Assembly: GCF_029917005.1 (NCBI RefSeq)
Contig: NZ_CP123967.1
Coordinates: forward strand, 2,480,001 to 2,544,000
From: Tessaracoccus lacteus
GTDB taxonomy: Bacteria > Actinomycetota > Actinomycetes > Propionibacteriales > Propionibacteriaceae
Length of the DNA: 64,000 bases
Reading direction: 5' to 3'
Positions within the stretch are counted from its first letter, which is position 1, and the number at the start of each line of letters is the position of its first letter. Positions 1 to 8,762 of the stretch are shown in pieces. The position numbers and the translations under genes were made by a program. Below the pieces are notes generated by a model. The model was given only the letters and a program-made list of their open reading frames with translations, ran no database searches and was not told the DNA's origin.

Positions 1-3000
1 GGCGCGGGCGGGGCGAGTCGAGCAGGAACGGGTTGCCGCCCGCGTCGCGCAGCACCGGGTTGTAGCGCATCAACGGCCAGTGCCCGGAGTTCACGGCGCG
101 GTACTGCTGGTCCAGGCCCTTGCGCATGTCGATGCCGTGCGCGATGCAGTGGCTGTAGGCGATGATCAGGCTCGGGCCGTCGTAGGCCTCCGCCTCGCGG
201 AACGCCTTGAGCGTCTGCTGCGGGTCGGCGCCCATCGCAACGCGCGCGACGTAGACCGAGCCGTAGGCCGAGGCCTGCATGGCCAGGTCCTTCTTGTTGG
301 TCAGCTTGCCGGCCGTGGCGAACTTCGCGACGGCGCCGAGCGGCGTCGACTTGGACGCCTGCCCACCCGTGTTGGAGTACACCTCGGTGTCCAGCACCAG
401 GACGTTGACGTTGCGGCCCGATGCCAGGACGTGATCGACACCGCCGGAGCCGATGTCATAGGCCCAGCCGTCGCCGCCGACGATCCACACCGAGCGGCGG
501 ACCAGATGATCGGCGACGCTGCGGAGGTCGGCCGCCACGGTGCCGGGCATCGACGCGATCGCCTCCTTCAGCCGGTTGACCCTTGCCATCTGCGCCGCAA
601 GCTCGGAGCCCTGCTGCTGCGGGGCGGTCAGGATCGCGTCGATCAGCTCGTCGTCGTCCAGCTCGGGGCGCAACTGCTCGAGCCTGGTCCGCGCCAGGTT
701 CTCGTGCAGGTCGGCCGCCAGCCGCATGCCCAGCCCGAACTCCGCGTTGTCCTCGAACAGCGAGTTCGACCATGCCGGGCCCCGGCCCGCCGCGTTCTTC
801 GCCCACGGGGTCGTCGGCAGGTTGCCGCCGTAGATCGACGAGCAACCGGTCGCGTTGGCGATGGTCGCGCGGTCGCCGAACAGCTGGCTCAGCAGCTTGA
901 GGTACGGGGTCTCGCCGCAGCCCGTGCAGGCTCCGGAGAACTCAAACAGCGGCTCGAGGAACTGCGTGCCGCGAATCGTGCCGAAGTCGACGCGCGAGCG
1001 GTCGTTGACGGGGATCGACTCGAAGAACCCGATGGCCTCCCTGTCCGCCTCGCGGTCCAGCTTGGGTGTGAGGTTGATCGCACGCCTCGAAGGCTGGTCG
1101 ATCGGCTTGACCGGACACGCCTCGACGCACAGCCCGCAACCGGTGCAGTCCTCGAGGTAGACCTGCAGCGTGTAGCTCGTCTCGGGCAGGCCTGCGGCGT
1201 TCAGCGGGGCGCTGAGGAACCCTTCGGGGGCACCCTCGGCCGCCGACTGCGGGTAGGACTTGGCCCGCAGCACCGCGTGGGGGCACACGAACGCGCAGTT
1301 GCCGCACTGGATGCAGCTCTCCGGGTCCCACTCGGCCACGATCTCCGAGATGTTGCGCTTCTCGTACTTCGTGGTGCCAGACGGGAACGTGCCGTCGACG
1401 GGCAGCGCGGAGACGGGCAGGTCGTCGCCCTTGTCCTGCAGCATCTCGGCGGTCACGGTGCGCACGAACTTCGGCGCCCCAGCGGGCACGGGCGGGATCA
1501 GGTCGTGGCCGGAGCTAGCCTCCTGCGGCACCTCCAGGTGATGCAGCTCGGCCAGCGTCTCGTCGACGGCGATGTGGTTCTTCCGCACGACCTCCATCGA
1601 CTTGCGGGCGTAGGTCTTGGTGATCGACGCCTTGATCCGCTCGATGGCCTCGTCGCGGGGCAGGACGCCCGAGATGGCGAAGAAGCACGTCTGCAGGATG
1701 GTGTTCGTGCGCGAGCCCAGCCCGGCGGCACGCGCCACCTTGCCCGCGTCGATCACGTAGACGTCGACGCCCAGCTCGATGATCCGCTCCTGCAGCGGGC
1801 GCGGCAGGTGGTGCCACGTGTCGTCGCCGTGCGGGGAGTTCAGCAGCAGCGTGGTGCCGGGGCGCGCGAACTTGAGGATGTCGACGCGCTCGAGGATCGA
1901 CCAGTGGTGGCAGCCGATGAAGCTGGCCCGGTTGACCAGGTACGGGGCCCGGATCGGGTTCGGGCCGAAGCGCAGGTGCGAGACCGTACGCGAGCCGGAC
2001 TTCTTCGAGTCGTAGACGAAGTAGCCCTGCCCGTAGGCGCCCTCCTGCGAGCCGAGGATCTTGATGGTGTTCTTGTTCGCGCCGACGGTGCCGTCGGAGC
2101 CGAGACCGTAGAACAGCGCGCGGACGGTCTTGGGGTCCTCCAGGTCGAGGGTCGCGTCGTAGTCGAGCGACAGGCGGGTCACGTCGTCGTTGATGCCGAC
2201 CGTGAACCGCGGGCGCGGGTGCTCGGCCGCCAGCTCCGAGAACACGGCGGCGGCCATCGCCGGGGTGAACTCCTTCGACGACAGGCCGTAGCGCCCGCCG
2301 ATGACGCTGGGCAGGCTGCCCCGGCGGCCGTCGGAGACGGCCTCGGCCAGCACGCTGGTGACGTCGAGGAACATGGGCTCGCCCGAGGCGCCGGGCTCCT
2401 TGGTGCGGTCGAGCACGGCGACGCGCTCGACGGACTCGGGCAGCGCCGCGAGCAGCGCCTCGGCCGGGAACGGGCGGTACAGCCGCATCTGCAGCACGCC
2501 GACCTTCTCGCCCTGCGCGTTCAGCCGGTCGACGACCGGCAGCACGGCCTCGATGCCGGAGCCCATCACGATCACGACGCGGGTGGCCTCGGGGTCGCCG
2601 TGGTACTCGACAAGGTGGTACTCGCGGCCCGTCAGCGCAGCGAACTTGTCCATCGCGGCCTGCACGAGGGTGGGAACCCACTGGTAGTACGGGTTCGAGG
2701 TCTCGCGGGACTGGAAGTACGTGTCGGGGTTCTGGGCCGTGCCGCGGATGAACGGGTTGGCGGGGCTCAGCGCGCGGGCGCGATGCTCGAGGACCAGCTC
2801 GGTCGGGATGAAGCTGGCCAGCTGCTCGTCGGTCAGCAGGTCGACGGTGTTGAGCTCGTGCGACGTGCGGAACCCGTCGAAGAAGTGCACGAACGGGATG
2901 CGCGTGGTCAGGGTCGCGCGGTGCGCGATGGCCGCCATGTCGTGCGCCTCCTGCACCGAGGCGGAGCTCAGCAGGCTGACCCCGGTCTGGCGCACGGCCA

Positions 3001-3382
3001 TCACGTCCTGGTGGTCGCCGAAGATCGAAAGGCCCTGCGTCGCGAGCGAGCGGGCAGCCACGTGGAACACCGTCGAGGTCAGCTCACCGGCGATCCGGAA
3101 CATGTTGGGGATCATCAGCAGCAGGCCCTGCGACGCGGTGAAGGTCGTCGACAGCGCACCGCCCTGCAGCGCGCCGTGCATGGCCCCGGCGGCGCCACCC
3201 TCGGACTGCATCTCGATGACGGTGGGCACCTGGCCCCACACGTTGGCGCGGTGGTGCGCGGCCCACTCGTCGGCCAGCTCGGCCATGGTGGAGCTCGGGG
3301 TGATCGGGTAGATGGAGCACAGCTCGCTGACCCGGTAGGCGACGTCGGCGGCAGCCTCGTTGCCGTCCATGATCTTCCTCAT
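1..3382 (-). CDS. nifJ: Pyruvate:ferredoxin (flavodoxin) oxidoreductase, C-terminus beyond window
   Basis: Oxidises pyruvate plus CoA to acetyl-CoA and CO2, reducing ferredoxin or flavodoxin in the cytoplasm under low oxygen. The frame is open for 1127 codons to the window edge; the family is usually about 1170-1200 residues, so only the last few dozen are missing. The N-terminal pyrimidine-binding domain begins near the start (SELCSIYPITPSS). A two-cluster ferredoxin domain lies near residues 690-760 (CIQCGNCAFVCP and CTGCGLCVEACP). The thiamine diphosphate domain follows, with GCSSIYGGNLPTTPW near residue 850 and a GIGSGG stretch near 975. The ATG overlaps the stop of the upstream gene as ATGA, so the two are translationally coupled. 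An alternative ATG lies four codons downstream. Oxygen-labile enzyme; fits the anaerobic character of the window. Identification is secure. Confidence 0.96.
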   Translation of the reverse strand, partial: MRKIMDGNEAAADVAYRVSELCSIYPITPSSTMAELADEWAAHHRANVWGQVPTVIEMQSEGGAAGAMHGALQGGALSTTFTASQGLLLMIPNMFRIAGELTSTVFHVAARSLATQGLSIFGDHQDVMAVRQTGVSLLSSASVQEAHDMAAIAHRATLTTRIPFVHFFDGFRTSHELNTVDLLTDEQLASFIPTELVLEHRARALSPANPFIRGTAQNPDTYFQSRETSNPYYQWVPTLVQAAMDKFAALTGREYHLVEYHGDPEATRVVIVMGSGIEAVLPVVDRLNAQGEKVGVLQMRLYRPFPAEALLAALPESVERVAVLDRTKEPGASGEPMFLDVTSVLAEAVSDGRRGSLPSVIGGRYGLSSKEFTPAMAAAVFSELAAEHPRPRFTVGINDDVTRLSLDYDATLDLEDPKTVRALFYGLGSDGTVGANKNTIKILGSQEGAYGQGYFVYDSKKSGSRTVSHLRFGPNPIRAPYLVNRASFIGCHHWSILERVDILKFARPGTTLLLNSPHGDDTWHHLPRPLQERIIELGVDVYVIDAGKVARAAGLGSRTNTILQTCFFAISGVLPRDEAIERIKASITKTYARKSMEVVRKNHIAVDETLAELHHLEVPQEASSGHDLIPPVPAGAPKFVRTVTAEMLQDKGDDLPVSALPVDGTFPSGTTKYEKRNISEIVAEWDPESCIQCGNCAFVCPHAVLRAKSYPQSAAEGAPEGFLSAPLNAAGLPETSYTLQVYLEDCTGCGLCVEACPVKPIDQPSRRAINLTPKLDREADREAIGFFESIPVNDRSRVDFGTIRGTQFLEPLFEFSGACTGCGETPYLKLLSQLFGDRATIANATGCSSIYGGNLPTTPWAKNAAGRGPAWSNSLFEDNAEFGLGMRLAADLHENLARTRLEQLRPELDDDELIDAILTAPQQQGSELAAQMARVNRLKEAIASMPGTVAADLRSVADHLVRRSVWIVGGDGWAYDIGSGGVDHVLASGRNVNVLVLDTEVYSNTGGQASKSTPLGAVAKFATAGKLTNKKDLAMQASAYGSVYVARVAMGADPQQTLKAFREAEAYDGPSLIIAYSHCIAHGIDMRKGLDQQYRAVNSGHWPLMRYNPVLRDAGGNPFLLDSPRPR

Positions 3383-5013
3383 CGCTGGCCCTCCGCGATC
3401 ATCTCGATGGCGTGCACGGGGCACTGCTCGAAGCAGGTCGCGCAGCCGGTGCATTTCTCGTAATCGAAGCGGTACCGGTGCCCCTTGCCCAGCTTGATCA
3501 CCGCGTCCTCGGGGCAGGCGCCGAAGCAGCCGTCGCACTCGAAGCAGTTGCCGCAGCTCAGGCAGCGGCGGGCCTCGAACTGGGCCTCCTCGTCGGTCAG
3601 GCCGGCGACGATCTCGCCGAAGCTCTCCACGCGCTCATCGGTGTCCACCTCGGGCTGCTGGCGGCGGGCGTGGTCGCCGAAGTACCAGACGTTCATCTGG
3701 TCGAGCGAGACCATCGGGTGCTTGGGCGCCGGGATCCACTCCTCCGAGTTGAGCCAGGCGTCGATCCGGCGGGCCGCCTTCTTGCCGTGGCCCGTGCCGA
3801 TCGTGACGGTACGGTCCGACGGGACGGCGTCGCCGCCGGCGAAGATGCCCGGCACCGCCGTCATGAGCGTGTTGGGATCGACGTCGACGACGTCGTCGTT
3901 GAACGACATGCCCGGGATGGCGTGCAGGAAGTGCGTGTCGGCGCGCTGGCCGAGCGCGAGGATGACGGTGTCGGCGGCCAGCTTCTCGAAGCGGCCTGTG
4001 CCCACCGCGCGACCCTCGTCGTCGAGCTCCATGATCTCGACCGTGATGTCGTCGTCGACCGACGTGATGGTGCGCAGCCAGTTCATCTTGACGCCCTCGG
4101 CCTCGGCGCCCTCGCGCTCCTCCTCGTTGGCAGGCATCTGCGCCTCGGTGCGGCGGTACACGACGACCGACTCCTCCGCGCCCAATCGACGGGCGACGCG
4201 GGCCGCGTCCATCGCGGTGTTGCCGCCGCCGTAGACGGCGACCCGGCGGCCGATCTTCGGCCGCTCGCCAGACGCGACGTCACGCAGGAAGCTGACGGCG
4301 TCGACGACGTGCGAGGCGTCGGCCGTCGGGATGTCGACGCGCTTGGAGATGTGGGCGCCCACCGCGACGAAGACGGCGTCGAAGCCGCCGTCGGCCTGGG
4401 CCTTCAGCAGGTCCTTGATGGGCGAGTTCTGGTGGAACACGACGCCGAGCTCGACGAGGCGTCCCAGCTCGGCGTCGAGCACGGAGCGCGGCAGGCGGTA
4501 CTCGGGGATGCCGTAGCGCATCATGCCGCCGGGCTCGTCGCCGGCGTCGAAGATCTCGACCTCGTGGCCGAGGCGCGCGAGGTGGTACGCGGCCGACAGG
4601 CCGGCGGGGCCGGAGCCGATGACCATCACCCGGCGGCCCGACTGCCTGCGCGGCTTCGGATACTGCCAGCCCTTCTCGATGGCCAGGTCGCCGAGGTAGC
4701 GCTCAACCGAGTGGATGGACACCGACGAGTCGAGGCCGCCGCGGTTACAGGCAGTCTCGCACGGGTGGTAGCAGACGCGGCCATGGACGGCGGGGAACGG
4801 GTTGTCGGCGACCAGCTGGCGCCACGCGGCCTCGGCCTCGCCGACCTTGATCAGCCGCAGCCACTCCTGGATGTTCTCCCCGGCGGGGCAGCCCGCGTTA
4901 CACGGGGGCAGCATGTCGAGGTAGATCGGCCTGCGGGACCTGACAGGGGCGACGCGCCCCTTGCCCTGACTGAGATCCGGCTGGGGCGTCATGTCCCGGG
5001 GTTCGGTAGACAT
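3379..5013 (-). CDS. GltD-like NAD(P)-dependent FAD/Fe-S oxidoreductase coupled to nifJ
   Basis: A 544-residue flavoprotein of the glutamate-synthase beta subunit (GltD) fold. The N-terminal Fe-S region has PPCNAGCPAG and CYHPCETACNRG. An FAD Rossmann motif follows (VIGSGPAGLSAAYHLARLG), then an NAD(P) motif (AVYGGGNTAMDAARVARRLG). Unlike a plain GltD it carries a C-terminal ferredoxin-like tail with two cysteine clusters (CLSCGNCFECDGCFGACP and CTGCATCFEQCP). No glutamate synthase large subunit is nearby; instead the stop overlaps the nifJ start by ATGA. I infer that it passes electrons between ferredoxin reduced by NifJ and NAD(P)H. The chosen ATG begins MSTEPRDM; the frame stays open further upstream but without a better start. 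The GGAAAGG Shine-Dalgarno-like stretch is rather far, about 14 bases away. Database annotation as 'glutamate synthase' would probably be misleading. Confidence 0.88.
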   Translation of the reverse strand: MSTEPRDMTPQPDLSQGKGRVAPVRSRRPIYLDMLPPCNAGCPAGENIQEWLRLIKVGEAEAAWRQLVADNPFPAVHGRVCYHPCETACNRGGLDSSVSIHSVERYLGDLAIEKGWQYPKPRRQSGRRVMVIGSGPAGLSAAYHLARLGHEVEIFDAGDEPGGMMRYGIPEYRLPRSVLDAELGRLVELGVVFHQNSPIKDLLKAQADGGFDAVFVAVGAHISKRVDIPTADASHVVDAVSFLRDVASGERPKIGRRVAVYGGGNTAMDAARVARRLGAEESVVVYRRTEAQMPANEEEREGAEAEGVKMNWLRTITSVDDDITVEIMELDDEGRAVGTGRFEKLAADTVILALGQRADTHFLHAIPGMSFNDDVVDVDPNTLMTAVPGIFAGGDAVPSDRTVTIGTGHGKKAARRIDAWLNSEEWIPAPKHPMVSLDQMNVWYFGDHARRQQPEVDTDERVESFGEIVAGLTDEEAQFEARRCLSCGNCFECDGCFGACPEDAVIKLGKGHRYRFDYEKCTGCATCFEQCPVHAIEMIAEGQR

Positions 5014-5045
5014 CGCGGATGTCACGACCTTTCCAAATTGCTCTA

Positions 5046-5061
5046 CTACGAGCCATCGTAG
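5046..5061. promoter_or_regulatory. Perfect 6-4-6 inverted repeat upstream of the nifJ operon
   Basis: CTACGA, four bases, TCGTAG lies 33 bases upstream of the GltD-like start codon, in the only promoter position for the GltD-like/nifJ pair. It is a plausible operator for a redox or metabolite regulator. It does not match the Rex consensus or an FNR box that I know, so the regulator is unassigned. Confidence 0.4.
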
Positions 5062-5174
5062 GGGCCGCATCCGGGCTTCCGCAGGGCGGGGCTTCAGCTG
5101 ATTCGCGACCGCCACTCAATGGCAAACTACGTCACTTCGGCGTTGCCTAAATCGAACTCCGCCTCGCTTCGCTC

Positions 5175-5398
5175 GGCGCCCTTCGACAAGCTCAGGGAAC
5201 CGGAGAGGCAAGCCCAGGGAACCGGAGAGACAAGCCCAGGGAACCGGAGAGACAAGCCCAGGGAACCGGAGAGACACGCTCAGGGAACCGGAGAGACACG
5301 CTCAGGGAACCGGAGAGACAAGCCCAGGGAACCGGAGAGACAAGCCCAGGGAACCGGAGAGACACGCTCAGGGAACCGGAGAGACAAGCCCAGGAAAC
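5175..5398. repeat. 22-bp tandem repeat array, about nine copies (TTCGAC/CTCAGGG family)
   Basis: After an entry sequence CTTCGACAAGCTCAGGGAAC, a unit of 22 bases built around CAGGGAACCGGAGAGACA repeats about nine times at even spacing, with copies alternating between AAGCCCAG and ACGCTCAG. The last copy is degenerate. It sits between the divergent nifJ operon and nrdDG and is not coding: the open frame running through it only extends nrdD artificially. The core is shared with the arrays near 13.7, 31.7 and 44 kb. Confidence 0.85.
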
Positions 5399-5406
5399 CA
5401 ACCCAC

Positions 5407-5454
5407 CCCAACATATTGGGCGGGACAGGTGGCCGAACTACTACATCTAGTAGT
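5407..5454. promoter_or_regulatory. Pair of NrdR-type boxes upstream of nrdDG
   Basis: Two dyads, CCCAA-CATA-TTGGG at 5407-5420 and ACTACTA-CATC-TAGTAGT at 5437-5454, have centres 32 bases apart, which is about three helical turns. NrdR, the Zn/ATP-cone repressor of ribonucleotide reductase genes, is known to bind two such 16-bp palindromes at this spacing. The nrdD start is 33 bases downstream. Assignment to NrdR is by spacing and context; the half-site sequences deviate from the published consensus. Confidence 0.65.
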
Positions 5455-5487
5455 ACCGTTGCCGAAGCTCACCCGGGAGGACCGCAG

Positions 5488-7686
5488 ATGACCACCAGCG
5501 CACGACCCGTCGCCGTCATTGACCCAGCACTCACCAATACGCTGACGGTGGAGAAGCGCGACGGCAGGCAGCTGCCCTTCGACACGCGTCGAATCTCGGG
5601 CGCCATCCGGCGGGCCTACCGCGAGGTGCACGGCGAAGTGACAGCGCAGCACGCGGCCCGCATCGAGGAGCTGGCCGGCGCGGTCGTCGCCGAGGTTCGC
5701 TCCCGCTTCAGCGCCGCCGTGAAGATCTACGAGATCCAGTCGGCCGTGGAGCACACCCTGCTCGGGGCCAACGAGTACGACGTTGCCCGCGCCTACATCG
5801 ACTACCGCGTGCGACGCGACTTCGCCAGGGCTCGCGCCACCGACGTCAACCACTCCGTCGGCCGACTCCGGGCCCGCGACGAGAGCGTCCTCAACGAGAA
5901 CGCCAACAAGGACGCGGATGTGTTCAACACGCAGCGTGACCTCACCGCCGGTGCGGCCTCGAAGGCGATCGGCCTGCAGATGCTGCCCGCGCACGTCGCC
6001 AACGCGCACCAGAAGGGAGAGCTGCACTTCCACGACCTCGACTACCACCCGTACGCCCCGATGACGAACTGCTGCCTCATCGACTTCGAGACGATGTTCC
6101 GCAACGGCTACCGGATCGGCAACGCGCAGGTCGAGCCGCCCCGCTCGATCCAGACGGCCACCGCGCAGATCGCGCAGATCATCGCCAACGTGTCCAGCAG
6201 CCAGTACGGAGGCTGCTCCGTCGACCGCATCGACGAACTGCTGGCGCCGTACGCGGGGCTGAACCACGCCAAGCATCTCGAGGACGCCCGCCGTTGGATC
6301 CCTGACGTGGCGGCCCAGCGGGCGTACGCGCTCGAGAAGACGGCCAGGGACATCCACGACGCCATGCAGTCGTTGGAGTACGAGATCAACACGCTGTTCA
6401 CCAGCAACGGGCAGACGCCGTTCACGTCGGTCGGCTTCGGGCTCGGCACCGGCTGGCTCTCCCGCGAGATCCAGCGCGCCATCCTGCAGATCCGCATCGG
6501 GGGCCTCGGCCGCGAGCACCGGACCGCGATCTTCCCCAAGCTGATCTTCACGCTGAAGCGCGGCCTGAACCTGGAGGACGGCGACGAGAACTACGACATC
6601 AAGCAGCTCGCCGTCGAATGCGCGACCAAGCGGATGTACCCCGACGTGCTGAGCTACGACCGGATCGTCGAGCTGACGGGCAGCTTCAAGGTGCCGATGG
6701 GCTGCCGCTCGTTCCTGCCGGCCTGGCAGGACGAGGAGGGCAACGAGGTGACGGCCGGCCGCATGAACCTCGGCGTCGTGACCCTGAACCTGCCCCGCAT
6801 CGCACTGGAGACTCGCGGCGACGTGTCGGCCTTCTGGGTGCTGCTGGCCCAGCGCCTCGACGTCATGCGCGACGCGCTGCTCTACCGCGTTGAGCGGTGC
6901 AAGGAGGCGGTGCCCGCCAACGCCCCGATCCTCTACCGCTACGGCGCTTTCGGGCACCACCTCGCGCCCGCCGACGACGTGGATCAGCTGTTCCGCGACG
7001 GCCGCGCCACCGTCTCGCTCGGCTACATCGGCCTCTACGAGGTCGCCACCGCGTTCTTCGGCGGCGCCTGGGAGTCCGACCCCGCGGCCAAGGAGTTCAC
7101 CCTCGCGGTGCTGCGGCGCCTCTACGAGCGGGCCCGCGAGTGGAGCGCTGAAAGCGGCTATGCGATCAGCGTCTACTCCACGCCCAGCGAGTCCCTGACC
7201 GACCGGTTCTGCCGCCTCGATCAGGAGAGGTTCGGCCGCGTCGCGGACATCACGGACAAGGACTACTACACCAACTCGTTCCACTACGACGTGCGCAAGG
7301 CGCCGACGCCGTTCGAGAAGCTGGACTTCGAGAAGGACTACGTGCCCTTCACCACCGGCGGCTTCATCCACTACTGCGAGTACCCGGTGCTGCAGCAGAA
7401 CCCGAAGGCGCTGGAGGCCGTCTGGGACTACGCGTACGACCGCGTGGGCTACCTCGGCACCAACACCCCGATCGACCGGTGCTTCGAGTGCGGCTTCGCC
7501 GGCGACTTCGCGCCCACCGAGCAGGGATTCCGGTGCCCGTCGTGCGGCAACGACGACCCGGGCAGCGTCGACGTCGTCAAGCGCACCTGCGGCTACCTCG
7601 GCAACCCGCAGGCCCGCCCGATGGTGCACGGGCGCCATGCGGAGATCTCGGCGCGGGCCAAGCACCTGGGCGGCGACGGCTGCTGA
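5488..7686 (+). CDS. nrdD: Anaerobic (class III) ribonucleoside-triphosphate reductase
   Basis: A glycyl-radical enzyme that reduces ribonucleoside triphosphates to deoxyribonucleotides without oxygen; 732 residues. An ATP-cone allosteric domain occupies roughly residues 10-100 (LTVEKRDGRQLPFDTRRISG). The barrel contains NVSSSQYGGCSVDRID. Near the C-terminus are a Zn ribbon (RCFECGF ... FRCPSCGN) and the glycyl-radical loop KRTCGYLGNPQARP. The ATG is preceded seven bases earlier by GGGAGG. The frame is open further upstream through a repeat array, but that extension is low-complexity and precedes the promoter boxes, so it was rejected. The stop overlaps the nrdG start by one base (TGATG). Probably repressed by NrdR through the boxes at 5407-5454. 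Confidence 0.97.
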   Translation: MTTSARPVAVIDPALTNTLTVEKRDGRQLPFDTRRISGAIRRAYREVHGEVTAQHAARIEELAGAVVAEVRSRFSAAVKIYEIQSAVEHTLLGANEYDVARAYIDYRVRRDFARARATDVNHSVGRLRARDESVLNENANKDADVFNTQRDLTAGAASKAIGLQMLPAHVANAHQKGELHFHDLDYHPYAPMTNCCLIDFETMFRNGYRIGNAQVEPPRSIQTATAQIAQIIANVSSSQYGGCSVDRIDELLAPYAGLNHAKHLEDARRWIPDVAAQRAYALEKTARDIHDAMQSLEYEINTLFTSNGQTPFTSVGFGLGTGWLSREIQRAILQIRIGGLGREHRTAIFPKLIFTLKRGLNLEDGDENYDIKQLAVECATKRMYPDVLSYDRIVELTGSFKVPMGCRSFLPAWQDEEGNEVTAGRMNLGVVTLNLPRIALETRGDVSAFWVLLAQRLDVMRDALLYRVERCKEAVPANAPILYRYGAFGHHLAPADDVDQLFRDGRATVSLGYIGLYEVATAFFGGAWESDPAAKEFTLAVLRRLYERAREWSAESGYAISVYSTPSESLTDRFCRLDQERFGRVADITDKDYYTNSFHYDVRKAPTPFEKLDFEKDYVPFTTGGFIHYCEYPVLQQNPKALEAVWDYAYDRVGYLGTNTPIDRCFECGFAGDFAPTEQGFRCPSCGNDDPGSVDVVKRTCGYLGNPQARPMVHGRHAEISARAKHLGGDGC

Positions 7687-8294
7687 TGCCCCGGATCCCC
7701 GACCCGGCGACCTGGCGCTCGGAGCGGGTGAGCCAGGCCCACATCGCCGACTACAAGCCGTTCTCCATGGTCGACGGCGAGGGCGTGCGCTGCTCGCTCT
7801 ACGTCAGCGGCTGCCTGTTCGCGTGCGAGGGCTGCTTCAACGAGGCCGCTTGGAGCTTCCGCTACGGAACCCCCTACGACGAGGCCCTCGAGGACCGCAT
7901 CGTCGCGGATCTCGGCAACAGCTATGTGCAGGGGCTGTCCCTGCTGGGCGGGGAACCGTTCCTCAACACCGGCGTCGCGCTGAGGCTGCTCGAGCGGGTG
8001 CGGGCTGACCTCGGCTCGGCGAAGGATGTCTGGTGCTGGACCGGCTACCGGTTCGAGGATCTGCTGGAGACCGGCAGCCCCGACCAGCTGGCGCTGCTGC
8101 GGGGGCTCGACGTGCTCGTCGACGGGCCGTTCGAGCTGGCGTCGCGGGACCTGACGCTGCAGTTCCGCGGCTCTTCCAACCAGCGGGTGCTCGACGTGCC
8201 CGCGTCGCTGTCCGACGGCCGCGCCGTCGAGTGGGCCGGGTTGCGCGCACAGGGGCCGGCGCCCGAACAGATCGACCGTCGCCAGTTGATCTGA
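7686..8294 (+). CDS. nrdG: Class III ribonucleotide reductase activating protein (radical SAM)
   Basis: Uses S-adenosylmethionine and a [4Fe-4S] cluster to install the glycyl radical on NrdD. The 202-residue product has the radical-SAM triad at Cys43, Cys47 and Cys50 (SGCLFACEGC) and the SAM-binding LLGGEPF segment. Translationally coupled to nrdD by a one-base TGATG overlap. It ends 36 bases from the convergent thioredoxin gene, with no strong terminator in the gap. Confidence 0.96.
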   Translation: MPRIPDPATWRSERVSQAHIADYKPFSMVDGEGVRCSLYVSGCLFACEGCFNEAAWSFRYGTPYDEALEDRIVADLGNSYVQGLSLLGGEPFLNTGVALRLLERVRADLGSAKDVWCWTGYRFEDLLETGSPDQLALLRGLDVLVDGPFELASRDLTLQFRGSSNQRVLDVPASLSDGRAVEWAGLRAQGPAPEQIDRRQLI

Positions 8295-8330
8295 ACGGGG
8301 CACCGGCCCCGGAGTGGGTGCGCTGGAGGC

Positions 8331-8675
8331 TCAGGCCTTCGCGTCGGCCTCGAGGTCGAGGTCCTTGATCTGCTCGATCAGGGAGTCGAGCTGCTTGCCG
8401 CTGAGGAGGCCGGACTGACGGAAGACCAGGTTGCCCTCCTTGAAGCCCATGATCGTGGGGATCGACTGGATCTCGAGGGCCGTGGCGAGGTCGCGGGCGT
8501 CCTCGGTGTCGACCTTGCCGAAGACCACGTCGCCGTGACGCTCGGAGGCGTCGTCGTAGATGGGCGAGAAGCGCTTGCACGGGCCGCACCAGTCGGCCCA
8601 GAAGTCGACCAGCACGACCCCGTTGTCCTTGACGGTGGCCTCGAAGTTCGCTGCGGTCAGCGCGGTGGTCGCCAT
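8331..8675 (-). CDS. trxA: Thioredoxin
   Basis: A 114-residue cytoplasmic disulfide reductase with the canonical WCGPC active site (Cys30, Cys33) and the cis-proline segment IQSIPTIMGF. The ATG is preceded by AAAGGGG at good spacing. It lies convergent to nrdDG. Class III reductases use formate rather than thioredoxin as reductant, so the proximity to nrdDG need not be functional. The 87 bases upstream of its start contain a CCCTCGAGGG palindrome inside GGTA...TACC, which may end transcription from the methyltransferase gene. Confidence 0.93.
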   Translation of the reverse strand: MATTALTAANFEATVKDNGVVLVDFWADWCGPCKRFSPIYDDASERHGDVVFGKVDTEDARDLATALEIQSIPTIMGFKEGNLVFRQSGLLSGKQLDSLIEQIKDLDLEADAKA

Positions 8676-8762
8676 GGGGTGACCCCTTTCATGAAGTCTG
8701 AATCTTGAGTCGTCTTTGCCAACAACCTCGGGCGTCGCGGTATTCCCTCGAGGGTACCCGGG

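Noticed and set aside
80..3463. A very long open frame on the plus strand opposite nifJ
   Set aside because: It is the antisense of nifJ in high-GC DNA. Its translation is low-complexity (Arg, Gly, Val, Leu) with no motif, while the minus strand encodes a complete PFOR.
3379..5013. Glutamate synthase small subunit as such
   Set aside because: No large subunit nearby, an additional C-terminal ferredoxin-like tail, and coupling to nifJ argue for a different electron-transfer role.
5119..5487. N-terminal extension of NrdD through the tandem repeat
   Set aside because: The extension is repeat-derived, lies upstream of the NrdR boxes, and a good ribosome binding site precedes the ATG at 5488.
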